64,000 nt of DNA from Pseudorasbora parva. Lineage: Eukaryota > Chordata > Actinopteri > Cypriniformes > Gobionidae. This document shows, one piece after another, positions 1 through 10,764 of the stretch; position 1 is the first letter of the stretch, and each line of letters starts with the position of its first letter. The stretch is from assembly GCF_024679245.1 (NCBI RefSeq), contig NC_090173.1, positions 54,892,306 to 54,956,305 on the forward strand, in the 5' to 3' direction. Made by a program: the position numbers and the translations under genes. The notes beneath the pieces were generated by a model. That model searched no databases and had not been told where the DNA came from. It saw nothing but the letters and a program-made list of their open reading frames with translations.

Positions 1-219
1 TCGAGTTGCGTTGTGGTAAAAATAGCTACGGGTAACACCAGCTGATTGAGGAGTGCAACCATTCTACGTCATCAACCTAGAACGCAAACAAAATGGCGCC
101 GCCCATGGTCCAAATATAAAATCGATTTTTTAAATAACGTAGATCTTTCATGGGTTTTCTACCACATAATTCAGTAAGAGACATCATTTATGTTATATTA
201 AGCCATACAAGTCTCAACA
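1..219. repeat. unassigned repeat-like flank
   Basis: AT-rich stretch abutting the 3' end of the LINE. The block near 205-235 (ending in GGGATCCCTTTAAG) resembles the end of a dispersed cyprinid DNA element, but no second terminus lies inside the window, so the element, if real, is cut by the window edge. No coding potential seen. Confidence 0.3.
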
Positions 220-339
220 CCAGGGGATCCCTTTAAGATGCTTTTTAAAAATGGCTACAGACTCTGCAGCACGAATTGAGATCGGCAGGTCATTCCACCA
301 GGTGGGAACGGTCCAGGAAAATGTCCGTGACAGTGATTT

Positions 340-1467
340 TTATGCCTCTGGGGATGGAACCACGAGGCGTCGCTCACTCGCAGAACGCACGCTTCTGGAG
401 GGTGTGTAAGTCTGAACAAGTGAGTTTAGGTATATTGGTGCAGAGCCAGTGGTTGTTTTGTAGGCGAGAACTAGTGCCTTGAATTTGATGCGAGCAGCCA
501 TTGGCAACCAGTGCAGTCTGATGAAGAGAGGCGTAACATGCGCTCTCTTCGGCTCATTAAAGACCACTCTCGCCGCTGCTTTCTGGATCAGCTCCAAGGG
601 TTTGATAGTGCATGCTGGAAGCCCAGCCAGAAGAGCATTACAATAGTCCAGTCTGAAGAGAATAAGAGCTTGAACCAGGAGTTGTGCAGCCTGTTCTGAT
701 AGGAAGGGTCTAATCTTTCTAATGTTGTATAAAGCAAATCTGCAGGACCGGGCTGTTGCAGTAATGTGGTCAGTGAAGTTTAACTGGTCATCAATCACAA
801 CTCCAAGGCTCCTGGCTGTCCTTGATGGAGTTATGGTCGATGAACCAAGCTGAATGGAGACATTTTGATGAAGTGCTGGGTTGGTTGAGAAAACAAGTAA
901 TTCTGTCTTTGCAAGATTGAGTTGAAGGTGATGCTCCCTTATCCAGTCAGAAATGTCTGTCAGACAGGCAGCGATACGAACACTGACTGTAGGATCATCT
1001 GGTTGAAATGAGAAGTAGAGTTGAGTGTCATCAGCATAGCAGTGATAGGAGAAGCCGTGTTTCTGAAGGACAGAATCTAATGATGACATGTAGATGGAGA
1101 AGAGAAGTGGTCCAAGCACTGAGCCCTGGGGAACCCCAGTAGCTAGATGATGTGACTTAGACACTACACCTCTCCATGACACCCTGTAGGACCTACCAGA
1201 GAGGTAAGACCTGAACCACTGGAGAGCAGATCCTGAGATCCCCGTCTTCTTAAGTGTTGACAGGAGGATCTGGTGGTTAACTGTGTCAAAAGCAGCAGAC
1301 AGATCCAGCAGGATGAGCACTGAGGATTTGGAAGCTGCTTTTGCCAGTCTCAGTGCCTCAGTTACCAAGAGCAAGGCAGTCTCATTCGAATGGCCGCTTT
1401 TGAAGCTGGATTGGTTGTTGTCTAGAAGGTTGTTCTGTTCAAGAAACACAGAGAGTTGATTGAACAC
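340..1467 (-). pseudogene. LINE reverse transcriptase, long residual frame
   Basis: A 375-residue open frame holding most of a non-LTR reverse transcriptase. Visible motifs are DLSAAFD at residues 55-61, GVPQGSVLGP at 111-120 (the conserved non-LTR RT motif) and the catalytic YADD at 144-147, followed by the thumb and the LHWLP...RIKFKALVLAYK region typical of L2. The apparent Met is not the true start: the same frame runs upstream to about 1600 with PLLKKPSLNPALLENYRPVS. A stop at 340-342 falls within a conserved segment that continues in frame to about 225. It was once part of a pol protein that copied LINE RNA into the genome. It is now non-functional because the upstream frame is broken. 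Confidence 0.85.
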
Positions 1468-1565
1468 AACTCGCTCAAGGGTCTTTGCAATGTAAGGCAG
1501 AAGGGAAACCGGTCTGTAGTTTTCTAAAAGTGCTGGATTCAGAGAGGGTTTCTTAAGCAGTGGGG

Positions 1566-2267
1566 TTACCCGAGCCTGCTTAAATGCTGTGGGAAAGGTT
1601 CCCGTGTGAAGAGAAGTGTTGACAATGTGAGTGAGTGCAGGAGTGATTGAAGAAGAAATGGCCTGAAGGAGGTGAGTGGGTATAGGATCAAGTGGACAGG
1701 TAGTAGGGTGATTGGAAAGGATGAGTTTAGCAATATCTGCCTCGGAGAGCGGAGAGAAGGATGGAAGCGTGTTCGTGTTAGTTGTTGAGATGTGCGTGTC
1801 AGTTTGTGGTGAGGAGAACTGGTTGCTGATGAGAGATGTTTTGTATGTGAAAAATGATGCAAAGTCATCAGCTGTAAGAGTTGATGAAGGAGGGGGAGGA
1901 GGAGGACAAAGGAGAGAGGAGAATGTTTTAAAGAGTGTGCGAGAGTCAGAGCAATTGTTGATTTTGTTGTGGTAGTATGTTGTTTAAGCAGTGGAGACAT
2001 TTGTAGAGAAAGAAGAGACTGATACAAGGTAAGGTCAGTATAGTTTTTAGATTTCTGCCATTTCCTCTCTGCCGCCCTGAGTCCAGAGCGATGTTCACGG
2101 AGAACTTCAGACAGCCAGGGGGCAGATGGGGTGGAGCGGGCTGGTCTGGATGAAAGGGGGCAAAAACTGTCTAAGGAGGATGTTAGAGTGGAGCAAAGAG
2201 TGTCGGTAGCACTGTTAGTGTCCAATGCTGAGAACTGAGCAGGTGGAGGGAGTGAAGATGAAACCAT
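1566..2267 (-). pseudogene. LINE endonuclease-RT linker, frameshifted
   Basis: A 233-residue frame covering the end of the endonuclease and the linker to the RT. The first part (residues about 1-70, including PWLSEVLREHRSGLRAAERKW) is recognisable L2. After about residue 70 the frame is out of register: the L2-like text (TADDFASFF near 1850, CPLDPIPTHLLQA near 1680, NTSLHTGTFPTAFKQARVTP near 1570-1620) is read in another frame. A small indel near 2010-2030 and a stop close to it explain this. The downstream part of this frame is therefore not a real protein. Confidence 0.7.
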
Positions 2268-2398
2268 AGTGGATAGGCGAGAGGGAGCGAGTGAGCGTAG
2301 ATTACGCCGAAAGGTAATCTGTGTAGGAGTACGTGTTGTATCAGGAGTCAGTATGAGGTGGTCTGAGGTGTGTAATGTTGTTTTCTTTGTATATTCTC

Positions 2399-2559
2399 CC
2401 TTTAGATGATATTACATAAGTCATTTCATTCGTATGCAGACTACACACACATTTAATCTAATGATGTGTGCGATACATAGAACACTAGAAGTACACTAAC
2501 TAAAAGCAGTTTTTCACCAACAGTAAAATAATAAATAGTAAAATGCATATTTATGCATC
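2399..2559. other. no recognised feature
   Basis: AT-rich sequence between the LINE 5' end and the next repeat. I see no coding signal, inverted repeat or known family. Confidence 0.4.
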
Positions 2560-2682
2560 CAGACCAAGGGGCCACTGTCCTGCAGAGTTTAGCTCCAACC
2601 CCAATCAAACACACCTGAACCAGCTAATCAATGCCTATACAAGGATTATAATCCTCCAAGATTGGGGACCCCTGATCTAGAC
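2560..2682. repeat. short dispersed teleost repeat (probable non-autonomous DNA element)
   Basis: The core CTGCAGAGTTTAGCTCCAAC followed by CAAACACACCTGAACCAGCT is a sequence I recognise as widely dispersed in cyprinid genomes, usually ending near a GGGGACCCCTGAT-like end as here. It is probably a small non-autonomous hAT-type element. The assignment rests on recognition only; target duplications are not clear. Confidence 0.5.
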
Positions 2683-2702
2683 AAACTAGTTGGTCATTGT
2701 GC

Positions 2703-2731
2703 TATAGATCTGATAGATCTGATAGATCTGT
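2703..2731. repeat. 10-bp tandem repeat (ATAGATCTG), three copies
   Basis: Three perfect or near-perfect copies of GATCTGATAG lie head to tail. A small tandem duplication with no evident function. Confidence 0.8.
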
Positions 2732-2883
2732 GAATTGCAACAGCAGTCAGTGTCTCAGCTAGCCTAGAAATCTAGATACACCCTAGCGGCAGCAAATCTA
2801 ATCTGCCCGCAAGTGTCGTCTAGCAACTCTCAATACCCTTCTGAGCTGTATTCCCCGGGCCAATCACATCGTGTATAGAGTCG

Positions 2884-3180
2884 GTGGGCAGGGCCATAAT
2901 GATGACGGCGAGTTGCGTTTGCGTGCTTCTAGTAAACAGAGAAACTAGTGAACGGCGGCAGTCTTTCGAATCAGCTTTGGCCACGACTCTGGAAGACTTG
3001 GAGTTAAGCTTTTCTCTGAGAAAAGAACAAAGAATGGCACTGAAGTCATTCTTAAGAAGGGAAGGTGTGTTGTGAGTTTTGCCAAGCAGATACGGCGAAT
3101 GTTTAATCTACCAACAAGCTCTGCTTCACCTTCGTTGCTCTGGATGGTTGTAGCGCTATCCTATCGCGTGCAGAGGGAGT
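2884..3180 (+). pseudogene. decayed RecQ-like helicase N-terminal fragment
   Basis: The frame from 2884 reads SFESALATTLEDLELSFSL then RKEQRMALKSFLRREGVL, then a TGA at 3073-3075. The same frame continues VLPSRYGECLIYQQALLH (3076-3129). This matches the start of RecQ-family DEAH helicases, where the Q motif (LR..Q...L..FL) precedes the Walker A loop VLPTGxGKS. Here the loop is degraded (GYGKS became RYGEC), so ATP binding would be lost even without the stop. Dispersed partial RecQ-like fragments are known in fish genomes and are thought to be carried by mobile elements. No introns, upstream exons or intact helicase core follow, and a CT array begins at 3292. I judge it a transposed fragment rather than a host gene. 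Confidence 0.55.
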
Positions 3181-3289
3181 TTGAAAGACAACCGTTTATC
3201 CGCCCCCTTCGGATTGAGCAACGAATGGTGAGTTTCCAGACCAAACATCTTGATGTGGCTCTGGCTTGTCAGGCTACGTCTCAGCGTCA

Positions 3290-3291
<2 letters not shown>

Positions 3292-3366
<75 letters not shown>

Positions 3367-3371
3367 TCCCT

Positions 3372-3414
<43 letters not shown>

Positions 3415-3421
3415 TCTCTCC
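3292..3421. repeat. (CT)n microsatellite, about 130 bp
   Basis: Almost pure CT repeat with a CCCTCT-variant block in the middle. It generates long artificial Ser-Leu or Arg-Glu frames on the two strands, which are not proteins. Confidence 0.98.
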
Positions 3422-3956
3422 TAATCAGCAATAAAAACATCCTTTACACTTTAATAATGTATTTCCATCCATTTTCATTCTGATGAAACACTGCTCTGAG
3501 TCCTGAAGGAGACACACATGCTGCATTTGCAGAACTGCACCCATGAGCAAACGCTTTCTCAAAGAAAACAATTTCTCCATCAGTCTGTGAGATGTTGCTG
3601 CGCTGAGCAAATCAATCCCAAGGTTTCTGAACCCGAGCCATTTTTAATCAATAGCATTTTTTTTCAGCACCAACTTACACTTCTGTGCATAAAAAACACA
3701 AAAACAAGCATTCTACGCCCATTCATATATTACAATTGAGTTCAGAACAATGTGATGCATCTCATAAATCACTCATGATTATTACAGCTCAAAACAAAAC
3801 AGTTTTTATTGTTTTTTGTTGTTGTTGTTGTTTACAAAGGTGTCAATAATTCTTATTCACAATCTAAAATATTTCCAATTCGGTTCTGATAACAGTTCTT
3901 GAACGCATCTAACCAACAGCACTCTTTTATGGAAGTTCAACCAAACAAAGCAATTG
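3422..3956. other. no recognised feature; (GTT)n-like tract at 3811-3833
   Basis: AT-rich DNA with short T/A runs and a short GTT repeat near 3811-3833. Frames here are short and lack domain signals. Confidence 0.5.
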
Positions 3957-4110
3957 TTAAAAAGGGATAGTTCACCCAAAAAGGAAAATTTCTCCATGAT
4001 TTACTCCCCCTCAAGTCATCCAAGGTGAACAAAAAAAATCCTGGGATAGCTTGACGGAGAATAAATGATGGGATATTTTTAAGATGAAGTAAGTTCGTTT
4101 CTGCAACTCT
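3957..4110. mobile_element. truncated TTAA-bounded element (GGGATAGTTCACCC family)
   Basis: Begins with TTAA then AAAGGGATAGTTCACCCAAA, an end sequence repeated very widely in cyprinid genomes, followed by the usual ACTCCCCCTCAAGTCATCCAA block. The opposite end is missing, so this is a partial copy. TTAA target sites are used by the piggyBac and Kolobok superfamilies. Related ends occur at 9659 and 11597. Confidence 0.6.
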
Positions 4111-4222
4111 AGTGGTACCTAGCAGAATGACAGTAATACGTCACAATCACAACTCTAATTCTTGTCTCAACCTCCCTCTTGTCTCAACAAGTAAAGCTAC
4201 TTTCAATAAAAGGTCAACATAT

Positions 4223-4369
4223 TACACTGTAAAAAAAAAATGCTGGGTTGAAAACAACCCAAGTTGGATTGGAAATTATTGGGTTGGTTCAAACAACACA
4301 CTTTCTGGGTTTGTCCATTTTCAACCAAACATGTTTTTTTTTTTTGAACCCAGCATTTTTTACAGTGTA
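4223..4369. mobile_element. palindromic MITE, TIR (TA)CACTGTAAAAAA
   Basis: 147 bp with ends TACACTGTAAAAAAA...TGCTGGGTT and the inverse AACCCAGCATTTTTTACAGTGTA. The arms form a hairpin around an AAACAACCCAA-rich centre. A TA dinucleotide flanks each end, which may be the target duplication. It codes for nothing and would have needed a transposase in trans. Confidence 0.8.
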
Positions 4370-4427
4370 CTTTAGTTGCTGCTATGTATCATGAATAAGC
4401 AACTGAGTAGGCTAACACCCTCACTTA

Positions 4428-4655
4428 CACTCTCAGAAAAAAAGGCACAGTGCTGTCATTGGGGCGGTACCCTAAGGTACAAAAGTGAAAAGGTACATCT
4501 AACCCCTAAATGGTACATATTATTACCTTAAAAGGTACATATCAGTACTTTAAGAGTGAAAATTAGTACCTTAAAGGTACATAGTAGTACCTTTTTGGTT
4601 TTGTACCTTAGGGTACCGCCCCAGTGACAGCACTATACCTTTTTTTCTGACAGTG
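4428..4655. mobile_element. palindromic MITE, TIR CACTSTCAGAAAAAAAGG
   Basis: 228 bp. The left arm CACTCTCAGAAAAAAAGG then GTGCTGTCATTGGGGCGGTAC is mirrored on the right by GTACCGCCCCAGTGACAGCAC then CTTTTTTTCTGACAGTG. Between the arms are several GGTACAT/GTACCT units. This family is abundant in cyprinid genomes. It is non-coding and structurally near intact. Confidence 0.85.
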
Positions 4656-4909
4656 CGTGATATTGCATTGTAGCGAGTAGCATCTCAATGGCCCGTTTGA
4701 TTTGTCGTGTTCATGAACCGTTTGATTTTTGAAGGCCTATTTTGAAGGCAGTGAATTTAGTCTTGCACTTCTGTAACTGAGTGATTTACCCATGTAAAGC
4801 GTCAGTCATTGACAGGTCTAAGCGAACCACTCTCAATTTTTTGGTGCTGCTTTGGCACTCAATGTTTACACTTTTGGGGGGCGATAAACCCAAAAATTGC
4901 ATACTAATA
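4656..4909. other. no recognised feature
   Basis: Mixed-composition sequence between two elements; no coding signal or repeat end identified. Confidence 0.4.
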
Positions 4910-4917
4910 TTAGTCAT

Positions 4918-6158
4918 AAGAGGTCGACCGATAGTGGATTTTACCGATACCAATAGCTAGTTTGGACCTCGCTTGCCGATAACCGATTAATCGACCGATA
5001 GTTTTTAAAAAGATACTAGATTAAAATATAATAATAATACATAAAATAACAGGTAAAAAAGCAGTGCTGAACTTTATTACAAGAAATTAAAAAAAGACCT
5101 GAACCATGAAAATGTGTTAAATTTCATATGTAAATATGAAAATATTAAAATGAGTTACAGAAAATAACTAAAACATTAAAATATTACAAATAAATGTTTC
5201 GTTAGCTATAACCTAGATGTAATGTAGATGTATGTAAATGTCAGGTAACAGACTGCAAATCCCATTTGTTAACAATGATGTATTTATTTAGCTAGCTTAC
5301 ATGAACTAAATGCATTATGTAATGTACATTTTACAGCATGTATTAATATTCGGGCAATACTTCTACCTTAATCATTCATGTTAGTTCATAGTGCATAAAA
5401 AAGGTTAACAGATAAAACTAACAATGAATAATACTTCTACAGCAATTATTAACCTTACTTAATGTTACATATTGAATATTATTGTATTATATTAAGTGTT
5501 ATCATTTCATATAAATCCAAACAGTTCGCTTTTTTAGAACACGACGGTTTTCTTATCAAAATAACAACATATGTATGTATTGACGTCTAATGCGTTTACA
5601 TTTCTGTTGGATGCATGATACAGTTTCTCACATCAAAAAAAGTTTCTCAGTTACATCGTTTTAAATGCTTGAGGTAACCGTTGCTGCTAATATTAGTGTC
5701 CTGTCAGCCTCAACGAGAAAGTACATATACTGCTGTTCTTCCCCTGCTAAAGCATCTAGTCAACAAATCAATTACTTTATAATGACTTGGCAACATGTAC
5801 TGAAGTGTTCTGTATTCATACCGTTTCTCTGTTGGTGTTTCAAACGCGCATCAGATGTGTCAGCTCTGTGCAGCGTTCGGTGAAGCGCGTAGCCTCACGT
5901 GTCCTCACGTGTTAATGTAAACAGTGATAGTTTTTCATTTGGCCTCTAGAGGCCGCTCTCGTGCTATATAATGCCAGCAGACCCTTCTCAGAGCTCTCGT
6001 TGGCTACTGTGAAATGACAGCACCCTTCTCAGCCTCTCCCGCAACGGACGCAAACCAGAAAAACTATCGGTATTAATTTTTTCCCGATAACCGATTGTTC
6101 CACCAATCAGCTATTGGTGCCGATTAATCGGCAAATCCGATTAATCGGTCAACCTCTA
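4918..6158. mobile_element. non-autonomous hAT element, 1241 bp, 8-bp TSD TTAGTCAT
   Basis: Both ends are present: AAGAGGTCGACCGAT at the left and ATCGGTCAACCTCTA at the right, giving imperfect terminal inverted repeats of about 15 bp, with further CCGATTAATCGG-type palindromes just inside. The 8 bp TTAGTCAT occurs immediately outside both ends (4910-4917 and 6159-6166). An exact 8-bp duplication is the hallmark of the hAT superfamily. The interior has no transposase frame, so it was moved in trans. Inside is a CpG-richer segment with a TATATAA-like box at 5965, probably incidental. Confidence 0.93.
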
Positions 6159-6166
6159 TTAGTCAT

Positions 6167-6879
6167 TAAACAATAAACAGGGTTAAGAGAACGTATTTGA
6201 ACAAAATATCTTACATACTTCACCTTTAACAATGTATAAAGATACATTTCCAAAATATAGTTGTAAAATCCACAGCAACACTGTGAGGGATAGAATAAAT
6301 CGATGAATGTAAGGGCTTGTACTCAGTAAAACTTGTTGAACAACAACAGTGGAAATCCAAATGGAGTAAAGTCCTCACAGGTTAGCTGGAAGGTTCTCTC
6401 GTGCTGATCTCTTGTATTACACACACAGCTGAGAGGGGAGATCTGTTTAAATGTCACCAGCATCAGCTACATTATCGGCACACATGCCTCCCACAAACAG
6501 CCGAGAGCTGGGAATGACTCCAATCCATCCAGCCCCTATCAACAGCTCCATACAAACACCAACCTTCAATTTATATTGGGCTACAGTCATTTAGATTTAT
6601 AGTGTCGAGTGTGGCGTCTCATCCTGACACATGACAGACTGAGTGTGAGTGATGACAATGATGAGGCATGATTTAATGAATATAAGCGACAGAACGGTAT
6701 GAAAACATGACGCATTTTGATGAGCTAATGAAACTATTGCATCATAGTGGATGAGTGATGCCATATAAGATGAGTGCAGGAAAACATGGCAACATAAAAA
6801 TTGAACCTCATAAGGAAGTGCATAAGAGTCTCGACTCACAATAGATTCCAATAAACTATTATATTCGGTGCTTTCAGCA
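6167..6879. other. unassigned, possibly single-copy sequence
   Basis: I recognise no repeat family here. The 6440-6560 part is more mixed in composition (CACATGCCTCCCACAAACAG and following) and could be conserved regulatory DNA, but nothing in the sequence alone establishes this. Confidence 0.3.
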
Positions 6880-6883
6880 TTAA

Positions 6884-7589
6884 AGGGTCCATGAACTGGC
6901 TTTTTAAAAAATTACTACTATAGTCTGAGGTCAACGTATGACGTCCCTGAAGTCAATTTATTACGTCTGTGTGGTATTTACATTCAAAAACATCATAATC
7001 AATAAGTAATAGGCTATTTTCTACCCTCGTTTTGAGCCTAGCTCCTGAAACACTCGGTGCCGCATTGAAGACTTGGAGGTAAACGCCCACTGCTATGATT
7101 GGATAACAGTTTTGCATATTATAATGAGTTTTTGACTCCCAGAGTCTAATCCCGAATCGCAGGAAAATGAACCAACAACACCTCGTATATAAAGGATACT
7201 CCAGCCTGTGACAGCGCTATCGTTAATTATGTTCATTTTTTAATCCTTCATAGTTGGACCCTTCTGTGACTGGTTAGACACGTACACATAATCATTAGAT
7301 ATCAAATCATTCCTGTCTGATCCAATATAGAAGGCTTAGCATTGTTTTTTAAAATCTCATTCTGTCTGCAAATCCAGTTTTGACCTGTCTTGTTTACAAA
7401 ATAATCAGCGGTGAAATGAAAAAATAGATATATATTTCATTAAATATGAAGCTCAACCACATTTCTAATATTGGAAACCGAAGGAAGCTTATGCAGCAAC
7501 AACCAGAAACTCTGAAACTTACAGGATATTCTTATATTAACATGACCTTTTTCAAAAGTTCAAGGGAAAGTTCTCAATTCATGACCCCT
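6884..7589. mobile_element. TTAA-bounded element, copy 1 of the GGGTCCATGAACTGG family
   Basis: TTAA at 6880-6883 is followed by AGGGTCCATGAACTGG; the right end reads CAATTCATGACCCCT then TTAA (7590-7593). The TIR is about 15 bp. Copy 2 at 43971-46298 shares the block ATTCAAAAACATCATAA and AAGTAATAGGCTATTTTCTAC as well as the right-end block CTGAAACTTACAGGATATTC. TTAA target sites suggest the Kolobok or piggyBac superfamily; the AGG-type ends fit Kolobok better, by inference. No transposase frame. Confidence 0.8.
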
Positions 7590-7593
7590 TTAA

Positions 7594-9654
7594 ATACAAA
7601 TATCATTTACATTTGTCTCAACTTGTCTGCCATTTTAGAATTAGTTTTTCATCTAATCTGTAGCCATCGGGGGATTTATTCCCCCCAAACCAGCTCAATG
7701 CAAGGGTTAGGGTCGCAACCAATTCTAAAGATTTCATTACTCATGTCAAACACAGTGCCAAGAAATAATAACCCATAACCCTACCCTACACCCTATCCTC
7801 AACCAGTGAACTTGAGATAATCCAATGTCAGTCAGACGTCATATTTTGGTGAAAGAGAAATGATAAATGAAAGTTGGGTTAATGTCTAAACCCAACGGGA
7901 TTTTTGGTTGGAATTAACATCGCACTGTAAACAAAAAAAATCATAAAAGAGGGTGAAATGTATGGCAGCATATTACATTTCTGAAGATCTCAGCAGAGGA
8001 GGGTTAAACAACTCCCCAAACAGCACTACTATTACTAAACAGATTTATTAGATTTCTGTTATTCATCTACAAAAGTTCTTATTAATAATTAACAAAGGTT
8101 TAGATGTTAATGTTTTATTAAAATTATGTTTGGTCACCATTATGGTGATCAGTGTTTGCTTTAGTTGGGTAGTTTTTCTCTGGCTACTGTGTGATTGTTA
8201 TGGCAAAAAAAGAGAAACGTGATCAGATGATATTGCCTACTTGATGATAAAGATATGATCAACATATAGTGGTCTACAGTATTCACTGATGCCATCCAGA
8301 ATCGAATCTTTTGATGCACAATCGTTTTGTGTTATTAAATATAGCAAGTCCACATTGTCCACTAAACATTTGGATCTCCAACATCTATTAGACTCACTCA
8401 GACATCAATAATCAGCGTATGAATCTCAACAATGGTGACATGCTTAATGCCACAATACATTCAATGTCTACCCAACGTTGGAGCTTGACGTCAACCCTAC
8501 TTTCATTTACTACATCCAAAATCTACATCCTGTGCCTGCTGAGTATAATGCCTAAAAAAGGCTGAATAGGTAGGCGGATCACTAGTGTTTGAGACAGATA
8601 CGTTGCCCAAAGTCAGATGTTCATATTCAGGCGAAACCTCACACACGCAGGACCTGGAGAGACAACATTGATTGATTGATTAAATGGTGAAAATGTGTTT
8701 ATGTGAGACGGCACAGTTTGTGTCCTGCTGTTTGTTTCTCTCATTTCCCCATGAGTTCATTACCGCCATCAATAGCATCCTCCAAAACACAGCCATCCAG
8801 CCAGCTTCCTCTTCCTGATGCTCCATTGACACTGTCCACACACAGGAAGACAATCACCGAGACATCTTTAGGAAGTCTCAGGATTGGGTCTTAATTTAGA
8901 AGCACTACGATTATCTTGTTTATTCTCTAATACTGCAGTATGGAAGGGTTTTAACAATGCAGATGCTGTTGCAATTCAAACACACATGCAGATGCTTTCC
9001 AATTATCCATCTGCATCCTGCAAACATATCAGTCTCCAACAGGTTACACCACCAAAAAAACAGCTGGAAACCATCAGTTGGCCATGGTAACATTCAAAAA
9101 ACCATCTTGGGGACGATAATGCAAATAAAAGCAGGCGTTTGTTGTCAAGACCACATGGGGAATTCATCAGTCCTGCATTCCAGATGTCACAGGAACAGAT
9201 ATGTGGAGCTCAGCAGATATACGCAGGTGTGAATCAATCATCTTCACAGCACGTTTTCAGCTGCATTTGTGTCACTGAGGGACGGAGATGCCACACAGCT
9301 GCATGATAATCGTCTCCCTCTTATAGAACACATGAGGACAGTCCGGATCTGTGTGTGGGTGTACAATATGTGGAGATGTGAAGCTGTGGAAGCGCAGAAA
9401 CTGGAGCTATTTGAGCATAAAGCCCAAAGTATACTTTGCCTGTCTGTGTGCAGCCCAATTTTTGAGGCCGCGCGGACGGTGCACGTACAACAGCACACAT
9501 GCAAGAAAGACAGAAGAGTCACAACAATCGTACTGGGCATGTGTCAAACCTCGGCCGTCCATGATCATCTGCGGTTGAGTATTCTTTGAAAGTTGTGTGG
9601 ACACGACTGCGCACGAGACATGTCAGGATGCGGAAAATTATGTATACCTGGGTC
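7594..9654. other. unassigned sequence, no coding signal
   Basis: About 2 kb without a clear repeat family. Short frames such as those at 8957-9232 and 9269-9604 overlap on both strands and show no domain, so I treat them as chance. Parts may be single-copy intronic or intergenic DNA. A short ATTG repeat lies near 8667-8680. Confidence 0.4.
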
Positions 9655-9658
9655 TCAA

Positions 9659-10150
9659 AGGGTTAGTTCACCTAAAATTACATTTCAGTCCTCAAATTAA
9701 GATTCAAACGGTCGTGAATCAGCGAATTGATTCATGATTCGGGTCGCGTGTCAAACTGCTGAAATCACGTGACATTGGCGATCTGAATCATGAATCAATT
9801 CACTGATCCACAACCGTTTGAATCTTTATTTGAGGATTGAAAACAAACCAGGAAGAGAAGTCAATGATGAATAAAGTCGTAGTTTTTGTTATTTTTGCAC
9901 CAAAATGTATTTTCGATGCTTCAAGAGACTCTAATTAACCCACTGATGTCTCATATGGACTACTGCGATGATGTTTTTATTCCCTTTCTGGACATGGACA
10001 GTATAGTGTGCATACACTTGCATACGCTCTCGGACTAAATATAAAATATCTTAAACTGTGTCTGAAGATGAACGGAGGTCTTACAGGTGTGGAGTGACAT
10101 TAGGAGGAGTAATTAATGACATCAATTTCATTTTGGGGTGAACTAACCCT
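9659..10150. mobile_element. TTAA-type MITE with AGGGTTAGTTCACC ends
   Basis: 492 bp with left end AGGGTTAGTTCACCTAAAAT and right end ATTTTGGGGTGAACTAACCCT followed by TTAA (10151-10154); the left flank reads TCAA, a one-base decay of TTAA. Internally, a 9705-9745 block (GATTCAAACGGTCGTGAATC...) is mirrored near 9785-9830, giving a second palindrome. Non-coding. It belongs to the same broad end type as 3957 and 11597. Confidence 0.8.
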
Positions 10151-10321
10151 TTAATTCAGAGTCAATGCCTGATAAACCATAGAAGCCCCTTTTACACAGA
10201 GATTCTGGAAAATACACTGATAATGTATCCTGGGACTGTCCATGGTTCATTCACACGGCCCGTGATTTTCTGGAATCTGTGCGTGTGTTCACAAACACCC
10301 CGTTAAGATCCCACGAGACAT

Positions 10322-10395
10322 AAAGTCAAGTCACTTTCATTATATAGCGCCTTTTACAATACAGATTGTTTCAAAAGCAGCTGATAACAGGAAAA
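10322..10395. repeat. fragment of a dispersed cyprinid repeat (TATATAGCGCCTTTTACAA)
   Basis: Matches a short sequence I recognise from many cyprinid loci (AAGTCACTTT...TATATAGCGCxTTT...ACAGATTGTTTCAAAAGCAGCT). No ends visible. Assigned by recognition only. A related end piece may lie at 14325-14356. Confidence 0.4.
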
Positions 10396-10764
10396 CGTGT
10401 ATTATCAGGACATGTAATGTCTCCAGAGCATCTTAAGTTTGCTTATGATCTGTGATTTCTCTCTAAAAAAACCTAGCTTGTGCATTTTCCCCCTGATTCG
10501 ATTATAAATTAGCGCATTGCGTACCCTTCCACTAAACTGGTGAAAGATCTCAGCTTTAGTGTCATCACTACGACCCACCCCTTACAGCATTGGTCCCCAT
10601 TGGGCTGTGTTCACACAGGGCATGTTCCAGGACTGATCCCGACAATTTTACTATAGGTCCCCATCCCCGAGATGTGTTTGCGTTCACACAGAAGGCACTC
10701 TAGTGAGAGAGAGTGAGAGTGTGGCTGTAGCTTATAAGAGTGTATTAGTATTTTTGGTTATTAT
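10396..10764. other. no confidently recognised feature
   Basis: Contains two GTGTTCACACAGG-like blocks (also seen near 10250-10290), suggestive of an old repeat, but no termini are visible. Confidence 0.3.

Larger units (their letters stand above)
220..2398 (-). mobile_element. 5'-truncated L2-clade LINE (non-LTR retrotransposon)
   Basis: Read on the minus strand, this carries the last part of an endonuclease domain (SDHLILTP and TFRRNLRSLAPSRLS near 2280-2370), the linker, the reverse transcriptase and the C-terminal end (VPTWWNDLPISIRAAES near 245-310). Domain order and wording fit the L2/CR1-like clade common in teleosts. It starts within the endonuclease, so it is 5'-truncated, as expected from incomplete target-primed reverse transcription. 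The reading frame is interrupted: a frame change and stop near 2000-2030, a switch before 1600, and a TAA at 340-342, after which the normal frame continues. The copy is therefore dead. Its 3' tail differs from the L2-type tails at 15386 and 61061. Confidence 0.85.

Noticed and set aside
3156..3483. Long Ser-Leu and Arg-Glu frames over the CT array
   Set aside because: They are translations of a dinucleotide repeat; the same occurs at 18270-18575, 22672-23103, 37202-37463, 52212-52644 and 52641-52993.
5960..5975. TATA box (CTATATAATG) at 5964 as a host promoter
   Set aside because: It is internal to a non-autonomous hAT and no gene follows.
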